DNA of 16,333 nt from Candidatus Coatesiibacteriota bacterium (GTDB taxonomy: Bacteria; B130-G9), in the NCBI GenBank assembly GCA_016929465.1, contig JAFGIT010000135.1, positions 1 through 16,333 on the forward strand, written 5' to 3'. Position 1 is the first letter of the stretch. The number at the start of each line of letters is the position of its first letter. A program made the translations under genes and the position numbers. The notes under the pieces were generated by a model. It was given only the letters and a program-made list of their open reading frames with translations, was not told the DNA's origin and made no database searches. Of this stretch, positions 1 through 6,428 are shown piece by piece.

Positions 1-545
1 GCCAGGACGGAGGCGATTGCCAAGCGCTGTTTTTCGCCGCCGGAGAGTGCGGCAGGCTCTCTATTTTCGAATCCAGCAAGGCCGACGAATTCGAGGCACT
101 CCTTTATTCGGGCACGAATCTCACCCGGCTCGACGCCTAGGTTCTCTGGACCGAAGGCTACTTCCTGCTCGACGTTTGTCGAGAAGAGTTGGTTCTCGAA
201 CTCCTGAAATACAATCCCGACCGCACCCGCCAGTTCTGAAACCCCATGTTCTCTGGGTATCAGTCCATATACGTTGAGGGAGCCGGTCAATTCGCATCGT
301 TGGAAGTTCGGGATAAGGCCATTCAGGCACTTCAGGAGAGTCGATTTCCCGGCACCGGTGTGCCCGACCAACGCGACTGCTTCACCACGTTCGAGCTCGA
401 GATCGATCCCTTTGAGTGCTTGTGATTCGGAGCCTTGATATCTGACCGTCAGGCCTTCTGCTTCGACGATTAGATGGTGGTTATCGGACGGGTCCTGGGC
501 ATCCGTCCTCGGGCCTTCACCGCTGTCATTCACAGCATCAGACAT
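1..545 (-). CDS. ECF transporter ATP-binding protein (EcfA/CbiO type), C-terminus cut by window edge
   Basis: This is the ATPase of an energy-coupling factor importer, which drives vitamin or micronutrient uptake with a partner S component and the EcfT membrane scaffold. Reading leftwards from an ATG at 545 gives 181 complete codons and then runs off the window, so roughly a third of the protein is missing. Visible parts: a poorly conserved 25-residue N-terminal tail, Walker A GHTGAGKST (61-69), Q-loop in FQEFENQLF (113-121, Q114), the EcfA-typical FGPENLG (131-137), and the ABC signature LSGGEKQRLAIAS (167-179). Walker B and the H-loop lie outside the window. The start overlaps the end of the S-component gene by 16 bp, which implies translational coupling. 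No strong Shine-Dalgarno precedes the ATG, so a slightly later start is possible. The Q-loop wording favours ECF over a generic ABC importer. Confidence 0.93.
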   Translation of the reverse strand, partial: MSDAVNDSGEGPRTDAQDPSDNHHLIVEAEGLTVRYQGSESQALKGIDLELERGEAVALVGHTGAGKSTLLKCLNGLIPNFQRCELTGSLNVYGLIPREHGVSELAGAVGIVFQEFENQLFSTNVEQEVAFGPENLGVEPGEIRARIKECLEFVGLAGFENREPAALSGGEKQRLAIASVL

Positions 546-1273
546 CCAATAAAGATGGCTGCAACGAAAGGCGTGACGATGAGTTTGATGCTCTCGGGGG
601 CTTGCCCAGCATTCAGCATCAGACCACATGCGAGGCCGCCCAATGCACCGGCTATGACCAGGAATGGACCCACAACCTGTGGCAAAAGCCCGCTTCGTGG
701 CTGGCGTTCGGGCATTATCTGCGAATGAAGAAGGCCCATGCGTGCGACGCGCTGAAATAAAAGCGCGAAGACAAAGGGATATAGGGCCGCCATAATCGTG
801 TTGTTGGTTGATATGGCCGATCCCAGGACCGCGAATGGGACCAAACCGAGCAAGTCAACTCCCCAGGCAATAATCACCCCACAGGAGACTGCCGCGAATA
901 CTCCGACGAGCATCTTTTGGAAGTAATTCGCGTTCGCTGGCAAGCTTCTGAAGATGTTCTGAAGGAGTTTATAGGGCAAATACCCGAGCATGAAGTTGCC
1001 GAGAAAGCCCGGAATGCTGCCCAGACCGAACATCCCGCCGAAGAGATCACCGACCACGTTGCCGATTGCTGCCCCCCACGCGGCGGCGGGGCCGAAAAGG
1101 AGCGAGCAGAATAGCGGGACGAGCGCAGCGGGCCTGATCTCAGTGAAGCCTGGCACCAGAATGAGCCCCTTGAATGGAAGCAGCAGGCATACATAGAGAG
1201 CTGCAATCACTGCTGTCAGGACGATCATCCTTGTATTCGCCCACATCGAGAAGAGCTCCCTGTTACCCGGCAT
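530..1273 (-). CDS. ECF transporter S component, QueT-like integral membrane protein
   Basis: A 247-residue polytopic membrane protein, the substrate-binding (S) unit expected beside an ECF ATPase. After a short N-terminus it opens with the ECF-S pattern of a conserved Arg followed by a hydrophobic helix (MIVLTAVIAALYVCLLLPF, 16-34). It then has a loop with EIRPAALVPL and the segment LLFGPAAAWGAAIGNVVGDL, which resembles the QueT/queuosine-precursor and related vitamin S components. About six hydrophobic segments can be counted. The substrate cannot be read from the sequence, and no riboswitch is visible upstream. The ATG at 1273 overlaps the HD-GYP stop by 11 bp and is preceded by AAAGGA at a usable spacing. 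An internal ATG at codon 10 is preceded by GGGAG and is a possible alternative. The downstream ATPase overlaps this gene by 16 bp, so the three genes look like one operon. Family assignment is firm; the QueT label is only a resemblance. Confidence 0.8.
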   Translation of the reverse strand: MPGNRELFSMWANTRMIVLTAVIAALYVCLLLPFKGLILVPGFTEIRPAALVPLFCSLLFGPAAAWGAAIGNVVGDLFGGMFGLGSIPGFLGNFMLGYLPYKLLQNIFRSLPANANYFQKMLVGVFAAVSCGVIIAWGVDLLGLVPFAVLGSAISTNNTIMAALYPFVFALLFQRVARMGLLHSQIMPERQPRSGLLPQVVGPFLVIAGALGGLACGLMLNAGQAPESIKLIVTPFVAAIFIGCLML

Positions 1274-2504
1274 TCATCTGTCCTTTCAACTCGCGGTATG
1301 CGTATGTCTTGAATGCTTTCACAACCTCGGGATCAAATTCATCACCCGCACCGTTCTCTATCAAATCGACTGCCTTCTCGAATGGCATGGGGTCTCGATA
1401 TGGTCTCTTGGAGGTCACCGCATCGAATACGTCAGCGACGGATATTATCCTCGAGCCGAGCGGCACTTCGTGCCATTTCAGTCCATCCGGATAGCCCTTG
1501 CCGGACATCTTCTCATGGTGATGAGCTGCGATGTGCGGGATTCCCTCCAGGCTCTTCGTGAAGGGTATCCGACGCAAAATCTCATAGGTCTGCTTTGCGT
1601 GCTCCTGAATGTGCATCCTCTCATGCTCGGTGAGGCGACCGGGTTTCCGCAGCACCTCATCGCGGACCCCGATCTTGCCTATGTCATGGAGCAGGCCGGC
1701 GAATCGGAGCTGGCGAAGTTCCTCCCCTTCGATCCCCATCTCCTTGGCGATGCCAACCGAGATATCGGTGACCCTCGCCGAGTGACCAGCTGTATAGGGG
1801 TCCTTAGCGTCGATCGCAGCCGCGAGTGACTCGAAGAACTTCTCCAGCATCGTCTCTTGTGCCTCGTATAGCATGGCGTTCTCGAGTGAAACGGAGGCGA
1901 AGGAGCCGAGCAGTCTTATCAGCCGCTCGTCCTCCTCATCGAACGGGCCGCCCGATTTATTCAGAACTTGCATGACCCCAATCACATTTCTCAGCTTGTC
2001 CCTCAGCGGGGCGGTAAGCATGTTTCTCGTGACATATCCGGTCAGTTTGTCGATGTTTTTGTCGAAGCGAGGGTCTGAATAAGGCTCGGGGATATTTATC
2101 AATTCACCGGTCATCGCGCATGCGCCGGCGATTCCCGAATCTATCGGGATTATGATCTCTTTGATTTCCAGCTGCGTGGCAATCATCGACTTCAGATGAA
2201 GCCGATCGACATCGACCAGGTATATCGTGCTTCGGTCCGCGTTCATGAGGCGCTTGCTCTTATCCAGAATCAGGAGCAGCAGCTCCTTGAGTCGGACCTC
2301 GGCCGATAGCATATAGCCAATGTGAATCAGCTCCGAGAGCCGGTCCACCTTCTCCTTCAATCGTTCTCGATCCAGGAATGCATCAGCGAGATACGTCCTG
2401 ATGTCGCCCTCGGTATGGAGCTGAGAGAGGTCGGATCGGAACGCCTCGGAAAGCGAGCTCTCTATGAGCTTTATGAAACTCTCAACCAATTGCTCGTTCG
2501 CCAA
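1263..2504 (-). CDS. GAF domain / HD-GYP domain protein, probable cyclic-di-GMP phosphodiesterase (TTG start)
   Basis: A 413-residue soluble signalling protein. Residues 1-65 are a helical lead-in. Residues about 69-213 form a GAF sensor domain (STIYLVDVDRLHLKSM, IPIDSGIAGACAMTGELINI, APLRDKLRNVIGVMQVLNK). Residues about 223-405 form an HD-GYP domain with GHSARVTD, the metal-binding HD in LLHDIGKIGV (H273-D274), and HHHEKMSGKGYPDGL (328-342), ending in EFDPEVVKAF. The usual HHExxDGxGYP has Ser in place of the Asp before the Gly, a variant also seen in other family members. Known HD-GYP proteins hydrolyse cyclic-di-GMP. No membrane segment is visible, so it should be cytosolic. I chose the TTG at 2504 because AAGGAGG sits 5 nt upstream of it. 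The frame stays open back to 2714, but that extension runs into the SRP RNA and has no family-like sequence. The gene overlaps the ECF S-component gene by 11 bp, suggesting co-translation. Confidence 0.9.
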   Translation of the reverse strand: MANEQLVESFIKLIESSLSEAFRSDLSQLHTEGDIRTYLADAFLDRERLKEKVDRLSELIHIGYMLSAEVRLKELLLLILDKSKRLMNADRSTIYLVDVDRLHLKSMIATQLEIKEIIIPIDSGIAGACAMTGELINIPEPYSDPRFDKNIDKLTGYVTRNMLTAPLRDKLRNVIGVMQVLNKSGGPFDEEDERLIRLLGSFASVSLENAMLYEAQETMLEKFFESLAAAIDAKDPYTAGHSARVTDISVGIAKEMGIEGEELRQLRFAGLLHDIGKIGVRDEVLRKPGRLTEHERMHIQEHAKQTYEILRRIPFTKSLEGIPHIAAHHHEKMSGKGYPDGLKWHEVPLGSRIISVADVFDAVTSKRPYRDPMPFEKAVDLIENGAGDEFDPEVVKAFKTYAYRELKGQMNAG

Positions 2505-2506
2505 AT

Positions 2507-2517
2507 CTCCCTCCTTG
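2507..2517 (-). promoter_or_regulatory. Shine-Dalgarno site fixing the HD-GYP TTG start
   Basis: On the minus strand AAGGAGG is followed by GAGAT and then TTGGCG. This near-perfect anti-16S match at ideal spacing places the start at the TTG at 2504. The in-frame ATGs at 2558 and 2543 have no such site. Confidence 0.8.
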
Positions 2518-2535
2518 TCATAAACTCGACGAGAT

Positions 2536-2563
2536 ATTGCCATCACAATTGTGGCCATGTCAA
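2536..2563 (-). promoter_or_regulatory. Possible promoter for the HD-GYP/ECF operon, with a palindrome in its spacer
   Basis: On the minus strand there is a perfect TTGACA (2563-2558). The -10 is weak: GGCAAT at 16 bp spacing, or CAATAT at 18. The spacer contains the perfect 10-bp palindrome CACAATTGTG (2544-2553), which could be an operator. The -35 and palindrome are clear; the -10 is not. Confidence 0.3.
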
Positions 2564-2594
2564 CGAGAACGGCAGTCGGGAGGGGACAGCACGA

Positions 2595-2609
2595 ACGGTT
2601 CACAACCGT
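2595..2609. repeat. Short perfect inverted repeat in the HD-GYP leader
   Basis: ACGGTT-CAC-AACCGT, a 6-bp inverted repeat with a 3-nt centre, lies between the SRP RNA and the HD-GYP start, 32 bp upstream of the TTGACA box. It could be an operator half-site pair or a small RNA hairpin. It has no T-run after it, so it is not a terminator. Confidence 0.4.
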
Positions 2610-2645
2610 CAGGCAGAGATGCGGGGACTCCTGGCAAAACGGAGG

Positions 2646-2683
2646 AGATAAAAATACTGAATAAGCCAGAAAGAGCCGTGCAC
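2646..2683 (-). terminator. Possible SRP RNA 3' end / weak intrinsic terminator
   Basis: The closing helix of the RNA (…GCACGGC) is followed on the minus strand by TCTTTCT and then, 15 bp on, by TATTTTTATC. The closing helix plus these U-rich stretches could end transcription. No separate strong hairpin with an immediate T-run is present. Confidence 0.3.
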
Positions 2684-2942
2684 CCACCTTTGACCGTAGG
2701 CCCCCGCGTGCCAATCGCAGCCAGCTCCAGCCAGGCGGCCCTGCGGCACACGAAAGGGTCTGCTTACCGCTGCTCCCTTCCGGGCCTGACGGGGTTCACA
2801 GATTCTCGTTGCGTAGGACCCAGCCTTCAACACCGCTTACGATGGTCAGACCAGATAACCTGCCGGCCGGGGGCGGGAATTCGACCCTGCTATAGCGGAT
2901 TGCAGGTTCAGGGCACCGCTGGCTCCCCGTCTAGCACGGCTT
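2672..2942 (-). ncRNA. ffs: Signal recognition particle RNA, long bacterial form with Alu domain
   Basis: This is the RNA scaffold of the signal recognition particle, which binds Ffh and targets ribosomes to the membrane. The minus strand shows the invariant S-domain core: GUGAACC, then GUCAGG-CCC-GGAA-GGG-AGCAG with the GGAA tetraloop at 2781-2778, then UGUGCCGCAGGG. The 5' half carries the Alu-domain signature GCCGUGCUAGACGGGGAG, then GCGGUGCCCUG, CCUGCAAUCCGCU and AGCAGGGUCGAAUUCCC, closely like the B. subtilis scRNA. The 5' GCCGUGC (from 2940) pairs with the 3' GCACGGC (2681-2675), closing a transcript of about 270 nt. Most Gram-negative groups have only the 4.5S form of about 110 nt. The ends are estimated from this closing helix. 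The gene begins 9 bp after the stop of the C25 peptidase gene. Confidence 0.95.
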
Positions 2943-2951
2943 TTTTTGGCT

Positions 2952-5132
2952 CTATTTAATAAATAGGCAGCTCCCACCAAGATTACTACAAGGCTCGAGC
3001 GTCTCCGGATCGAACAGCATTATATAGAACGCATTGGATCCATCCGGACAGACAGATGTATCGATTGTGGTCAGCTCGTAATTCTCGAGTGCAAAACCGG
3101 ACTCGAGCGTGAAAGGTATCAGATTGAGCCCCGATGTCCAATCCGGGTAGCTGAATACTTCGCCCTGTGCGGAGACGAATGCTATCGCAAATAGCACCTC
3201 CCGGGCCCCCTCATTATTCATACAGGTGATCTCCAGCCCGACGTTCCTGTTCGGGTAGGAGAATCTCGGGACGGAAAGACCGACATGAATCGGTGGCTCG
3301 AGCGGTTGAACCGGACCGCCGATCTGGAGCGATGGATCGCCGAAAGAGACGTATTCCATCACCGTCTTCACGTCGTAAACCGACGGCGACCACCAGCTAT
3401 TAATATAGCCCTCGAGACCCTTCAGGAACATCTCACCGACCGAGCGGTGACCGTCCTTATACGCCTTCAACATCAAACGGCTCAGCTTAGCGGCGTAGTA
3501 GAGATTCCAACTGGTGCCGGATCCGGCTCCATACGCAACGCGAGTGGCCCCGGTATAGGCGATGGCGCCGCCATCGACGCAGTTCAAGAACTGCTCGCCA
3601 ATGCTATCGCCTATCGACGGGAACTGGGGATGCTCCCAATTCTCATTGTCGAAACCAGCAGTCTCGCATGATGGCGCGGTGATGAACGGCATCACATCGG
3701 CATTCGTGAGATCAGATATCTGATCCGAGAACAGGTAATTCCCCATACCAAAGGCAAATGCTTCGTAAGTGCCATGCCCGATGTAGGTCGCAAAACCGCA
3801 ACCTTCATTGATATGGCTGATAACGCTGCGATCGGACAGCGAGGCATTGCGATCAAAGGTAGTGGTGGTATAGAGCCTTGCGACCGAATAATTCGAGAAT
3901 ATGTCCGATGCAAGCTGCTCGCACGCATATTCACCTTCCGCGTCAGGCCCGGAGATAACAGAACCGCAGAGGACAGCCCGTTCGAAATTCGGCGAATTCT
4001 CGTCGATGTTGAGCTCATAATTAATTATCTGCGAGACCATGATGCCGAGATCGACCGCCCTTCCTGCCGGCAATCTCGAGAACATGACATCAGGCATCAA
4101 GTCAACGTGGTCCGCGTTGGGTTGGGAGGAGGAAGACTCACCATAGATTCCGTCTCCATCCGTATCCCATGTGCAAAGGACACCATCGCTATCAAAAAGG
4201 TCAGCATAGTAGAGGTCGGCTGGAACAAGGCGACCGTCCGTCACATTCGAGTAATCGTCGTAGTTGTCGAATACTTCGGCGTATCGCACCGGGAATAGGT
4301 CCGCATCTCCTACCCCGAGGACGTATCGGGTCCCGTGGTCTTTGACGTGCTCCGATATGAAGTACTTCAGCTTGGCTGCGTCGTCCTCTCCGAATGGATT
4401 TGCGATCGCATCCCCGAGGGTCACTAGAACTGTCCTTACTCCCAGGAGATTCTTATGTGTCACGAATCCTGTGAGGATGTCTGCAAACTCATCCGGAGCG
4501 ATTATCAGCAAATCCCACACATCATCGTCACCGTCCTTGGTGCGGCGGTCGTTCTGGACCTCATCCGTATAGGAAATGCCTATAACTGCAGATCGAAGCG
4601 ACTGCGCCTTCATCTCATCCGCGAGATACCTGACGGGATATATGCACACGGTGACGAACTTCTTGAAATTCCAGTCCTCGACATCGCGGCCGCCGCTGAC
4701 ATACATCCGTGCCCAATCAGCTGGAAACCACGCTGAGGCGACGAAATCGGGATTCGTTTCGGGCGTGAATAACGCCGGGTCTGCGAGGGGCATGGGGCCG
4801 TCTGAGACCTGAATTGGGCTCGCGAGAGTCAATTCGTCGAATTCGGCATTCTCTATGCTCAGTTCAGTTATCCTTGCTGTGTATGGCAATTTCAGGCTTA
4901 TCGTCTTGTAGGGCAGCCGCGGCGTTTCGACCGCCTCGATGATCTGCTCGCATCCTCGGACTTCGATTGACTGAGAAGCGCCAACCTGAGTCAGAACGGG
5001 TCGAGAAAACTCGACAAATACTCTTGCCGAGTGATTCGGATCAGCTGCATTAGAATCCGCAACGCAAATTGCAGCGAATACGGAAATCAATGCCGCCAAC
5101 ACCAAAATTATGGTTCTATGTCTTGCTATCAC
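2952..5132 (-). CDS. Secreted gingipain-like cysteine peptidase (family C25)
   Basis: A 726-residue exported protein. Residues 1-29 are a signal peptide (Arg-containing start, hydrophobic ILVLAALISVFAAICVA, AxA-like end near SNAA). Residues about 30-200 are a propeptide/Ig-like region, and about 205-600 are the C25 catalytic domain. This domain has WDLLIIAPDEF and GVRTVLVTL, then the catalytic His in YIGHGTYEAF (H453), the catalytic Cys in ITAPSCETAGFD (C489), GAIAYTGATR, and the family-typical FGDPSLQI (597-604). Residues about 612-726 are a beta-rich C-terminal module. A calcium-loop-like DTDGDGIYGE lies at 323-332. I chose the GTG at 5132 because AGGAGA stands 7 nt upstream. It follows hrcA by 55 bp on the same strand. 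No obvious type IX sorting sequence ends the protein, so its cell-surface fate is open. Substrate preference cannot be inferred. Confidence 0.88.
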   Translation of the reverse strand: MIARHRTIILVLAALISVFAAICVADSNAADPNHSARVFVEFSRPVLTQVGASQSIEVRGCEQIIEAVETPRLPYKTISLKLPYTARITELSIENAEFDELTLASPIQVSDGPMPLADPALFTPETNPDFVASAWFPADWARMYVSGGRDVEDWNFKKFVTVCIYPVRYLADEMKAQSLRSAVIGISYTDEVQNDRRTKDGDDDVWDLLIIAPDEFADILTGFVTHKNLLGVRTVLVTLGDAIANPFGEDDAAKLKYFISEHVKDHGTRYVLGVGDADLFPVRYAEVFDNYDDYSNVTDGRLVPADLYYADLFDSDGVLCTWDTDGDGIYGESSSSQPNADHVDLMPDVMFSRLPAGRAVDLGIMVSQIINYELNIDENSPNFERAVLCGSVISGPDAEGEYACEQLASDIFSNYSVARLYTTTTFDRNASLSDRSVISHINEGCGFATYIGHGTYEAFAFGMGNYLFSDQISDLTNADVMPFITAPSCETAGFDNENWEHPQFPSIGDSIGEQFLNCVDGGAIAYTGATRVAYGAGSGTSWNLYYAAKLSRLMLKAYKDGHRSVGEMFLKGLEGYINSWWSPSVYDVKTVMEYVSFGDPSLQIGGPVQPLEPPIHVGLSVPRFSYPNRNVGLEITCMNNEGAREVLFAIAFVSAQGEVFSYPDWTSGLNLIPFTLESGFALENYELTTIDTSVCPDGSNAFYIMLFDPETLEPCSNLGGSCLFIK
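2953..2980 (-). promoter_or_regulatory. Possible SRP RNA promoter inside the 3' end of the C25 gene
   Basis: Reading the minus strand, TTGGTG and TAAATA are separated by 16 bp, and the latter ends about 12 nt before the GCCGUGC that opens the RNA. The boxes overlap the last codons and stop of the peptidase gene. The spacing is plausible but the -10 match is modest. Confidence 0.3.
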
Positions 5133-5156
5133 TAAGATCTCTCCTGAATCTCTATA

Positions 5157-5184
5157 AGGTTAATCTGGGCCGGAACCCTGTCAA
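5157..5184 (-). promoter_or_regulatory. Possible promoter of the C25 peptidase gene
   Basis: A perfect TTGACA (5184-5179) lies just past the hrcA stop codon, but the -10 at 16 bp (TAACCT) is weak. The peptidase gene may have its own start of transcription or read through from hrcA. No terminator is visible between the two genes. Confidence 0.3.
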
Positions 5185-5187
5185 TAA

Positions 5188-6228
5188 TCATCTTGAAAGC
5201 AGTCGACTCATCAACTTCGACGTAAAATCTACTATTGCCATTAATCTAGCATATTGCATCCGCGTCGGTCCTAAAACACCAACAGCGCCGAGCACTTTGT
5301 TGTTGCATCCGTAAGAACCTGCAACAAGTGAACAATCATCTAGCTCCTGCAGGTCACATTCTTTGCCGATAAATATCTTCGGCCCGCCGCCTGAGAGGCA
5401 CTCGTTCAGTATTCTCACGAGCCGGGACTTCTCGTCCATCGCCTTCAGGAGGCCCTTGAGTCGCTCGAGATCGGAGGTCCTCTCATTATGGATTATATTC
5501 TGTTTGGCGCCGACATAGACCTTCTCCGCCTCTTCCCTGGTAGGAAAGGCCTCCTTCGATATACGTAGAGCTAGATCGAGCAGAAGGTCAAAATGACGCC
5601 TCTCATCCTCCATCTGGGCCTGAACCTGCTCCCGGATCCTCAAGAGGGAGTGGCCCTTGAAACGGTCATTGACCAGGCGAGAGAGCTTGTCCAGCTGCTC
5701 CTGAGAAATCACCTCATCGAGCGTTATGATCTTGTTCGTGATGATTCCATTCTCGGCAACAATGACCGCGAGGATTCGGCGATCGTGAACGTGCACGAAA
5801 TCAACGTGCCGACATATAATCCCCGATAGGTCTATGAGTGAGACGATCCCCGTCTGCTTGGTGAATGTCGAAAGGAGTTCGGAGGTCTGCTTTAAGAGAA
5901 AGTCTATCGAGAGCGACGTGTCATCCCCGTAGTGCTCGGAGATCATATCCCTCTCGGCCTGAGTAAGAGCCTCCCCTTGCATCAGGTAATCGACGAAATA
6001 CCGGTAGCCCTTGTCCGTCGGAATGCGACCCGAGGACGCGTGAGTCTGGCCTATATAACCCTCGTCCTCCAGGTCAGCCATTATGTTCCTTATCGTCGCC
6101 GGGCTGAGACCGAGATCGGTGACCTTGGAGGCAGTCCTGGAGCCGATGGGCTCATTGGTGTCTATGTAATGCGCGACAACGCTTTTCAAAACCTCTCGCT
6201 GCCGCGGATTCAGGCTTTCGCGATTCAT
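5188..6228 (-). CDS. hrcA: Heat-inducible transcription repressor HrcA
   Basis: HrcA is the dimeric repressor that binds CIRCE operators upstream of chaperone genes and is helped to fold by GroEL. The 346-residue length is normal for the family. Residues 1-80 are the winged-helix DNA-binding part: RQREVLKSVVAHYIDTNEPIGS, then LSPATIRNIMADLEDEGYI (41-59) and HASSGRIPTDKGYRYFVDYL (63-82). The remainder matches the HrcA dimerisation/inserted domain and ends with the usual region around MQYARLMAIVDF. It starts at the ATG at 6228, with GGAAG about 8 nt upstream. The usual grpE, dnaK and dnaJ partners are not beside it: endonuclease III is upstream and a secreted C25 peptidase is downstream. A good promoter stands in front of it, but no CIRCE element is recognisable. 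Confidence 0.96.
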   Translation of the reverse strand: MNRESLNPRQREVLKSVVAHYIDTNEPIGSRTASKVTDLGLSPATIRNIMADLEDEGYIGQTHASSGRIPTDKGYRYFVDYLMQGEALTQAERDMISEHYGDDTSLSIDFLLKQTSELLSTFTKQTGIVSLIDLSGIICRHVDFVHVHDRRILAVIVAENGIITNKIITLDEVISQEQLDKLSRLVNDRFKGHSLLRIREQVQAQMEDERRHFDLLLDLALRISKEAFPTREEAEKVYVGAKQNIIHNERTSDLERLKGLLKAMDEKSRLVRILNECLSGGGPKIFIGKECDLQELDDCSLVAGSYGCNNKVLGAVGVLGPTRMQYARLMAIVDFTSKLMSRLLSR

Positions 6229-6258
6229 GTCTTCTTCCGGTATCTCCTATGCAAGCGT

Positions 6259-6272
6259 CTGATCATATTCAG
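6259..6272. repeat. Inverted repeat at the predicted hrcA transcription start
   Basis: CTGA-N6-TCAG overlaps the first bases of the predicted hrcA transcript, where a repressor operator would sit. It is flanked by TTAGTGC on the minus strand, but the two halves do not match the CIRCE sequence. Operator function is a guess. Confidence 0.3.
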
Positions 6273-6281
6273 CACTAATCT

Positions 6282-6310
6282 AATATGTCCTACCGTAGAT
6301 GCTTCGTCAA
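6282..6310 (-). promoter_or_regulatory. Sigma70-like promoter of hrcA
   Basis: On the minus strand TTGACG (6310-6305) and CATATT (6287-6282) are 17 bp apart, matching the consensus at 5/6 and 4/6. The predicted start of transcription near 6275 gives a leader of about 47 nt. Confidence 0.6.
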
Positions 6311-6428
6311 GATTGCGACAGAGATTCCGCGAGATCTGGTCTTGAGCGCTCATCGGCCCCCGATGGGGTCATAGAACGATAGATGAGGGGGAAGAGACGC
6401 TCTCGAGGAATACGGCATCGTCCTTCGC

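Noticed and set aside
2505-2671. Riboswitch controlling the ECF operon
   Set aside because: No preQ1, TPP, FMN, cobalamin or other conserved riboswitch core could be recognised in the leader, only two short palindromes.
2537-2959. Plus-strand reading frame across the SRP RNA region
   Set aside because: It is explained by the SRP RNA on the opposite strand; the apparent peptide is a by-product of the RNA sequence.
3774-4298. Plus-strand reading frame of 174 codons opposite the C25 gene
   Set aside because: It is antisense to a well-supported gene, has no ribosome site, and its translation resembles no protein. The same applies to long antisense frames at 8332-8874, 10290-10832 and 11656-12147.
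6240-6290. CIRCE operator upstream of hrcA
   Set aside because: TTAGTGCTG resembles one half (6/9) but the second half at the required 9-bp spacing matches at only 3/9. I report it only as an unrelated dyad.
6350-6372. Terminator after endonuclease III (CCCC-ATC-GGGG)
   Set aside because: The stem is short with a 3-nt loop and no downstream T-tract. The 200-bp gap 6229-6428 otherwise shows only the hrcA promoter.
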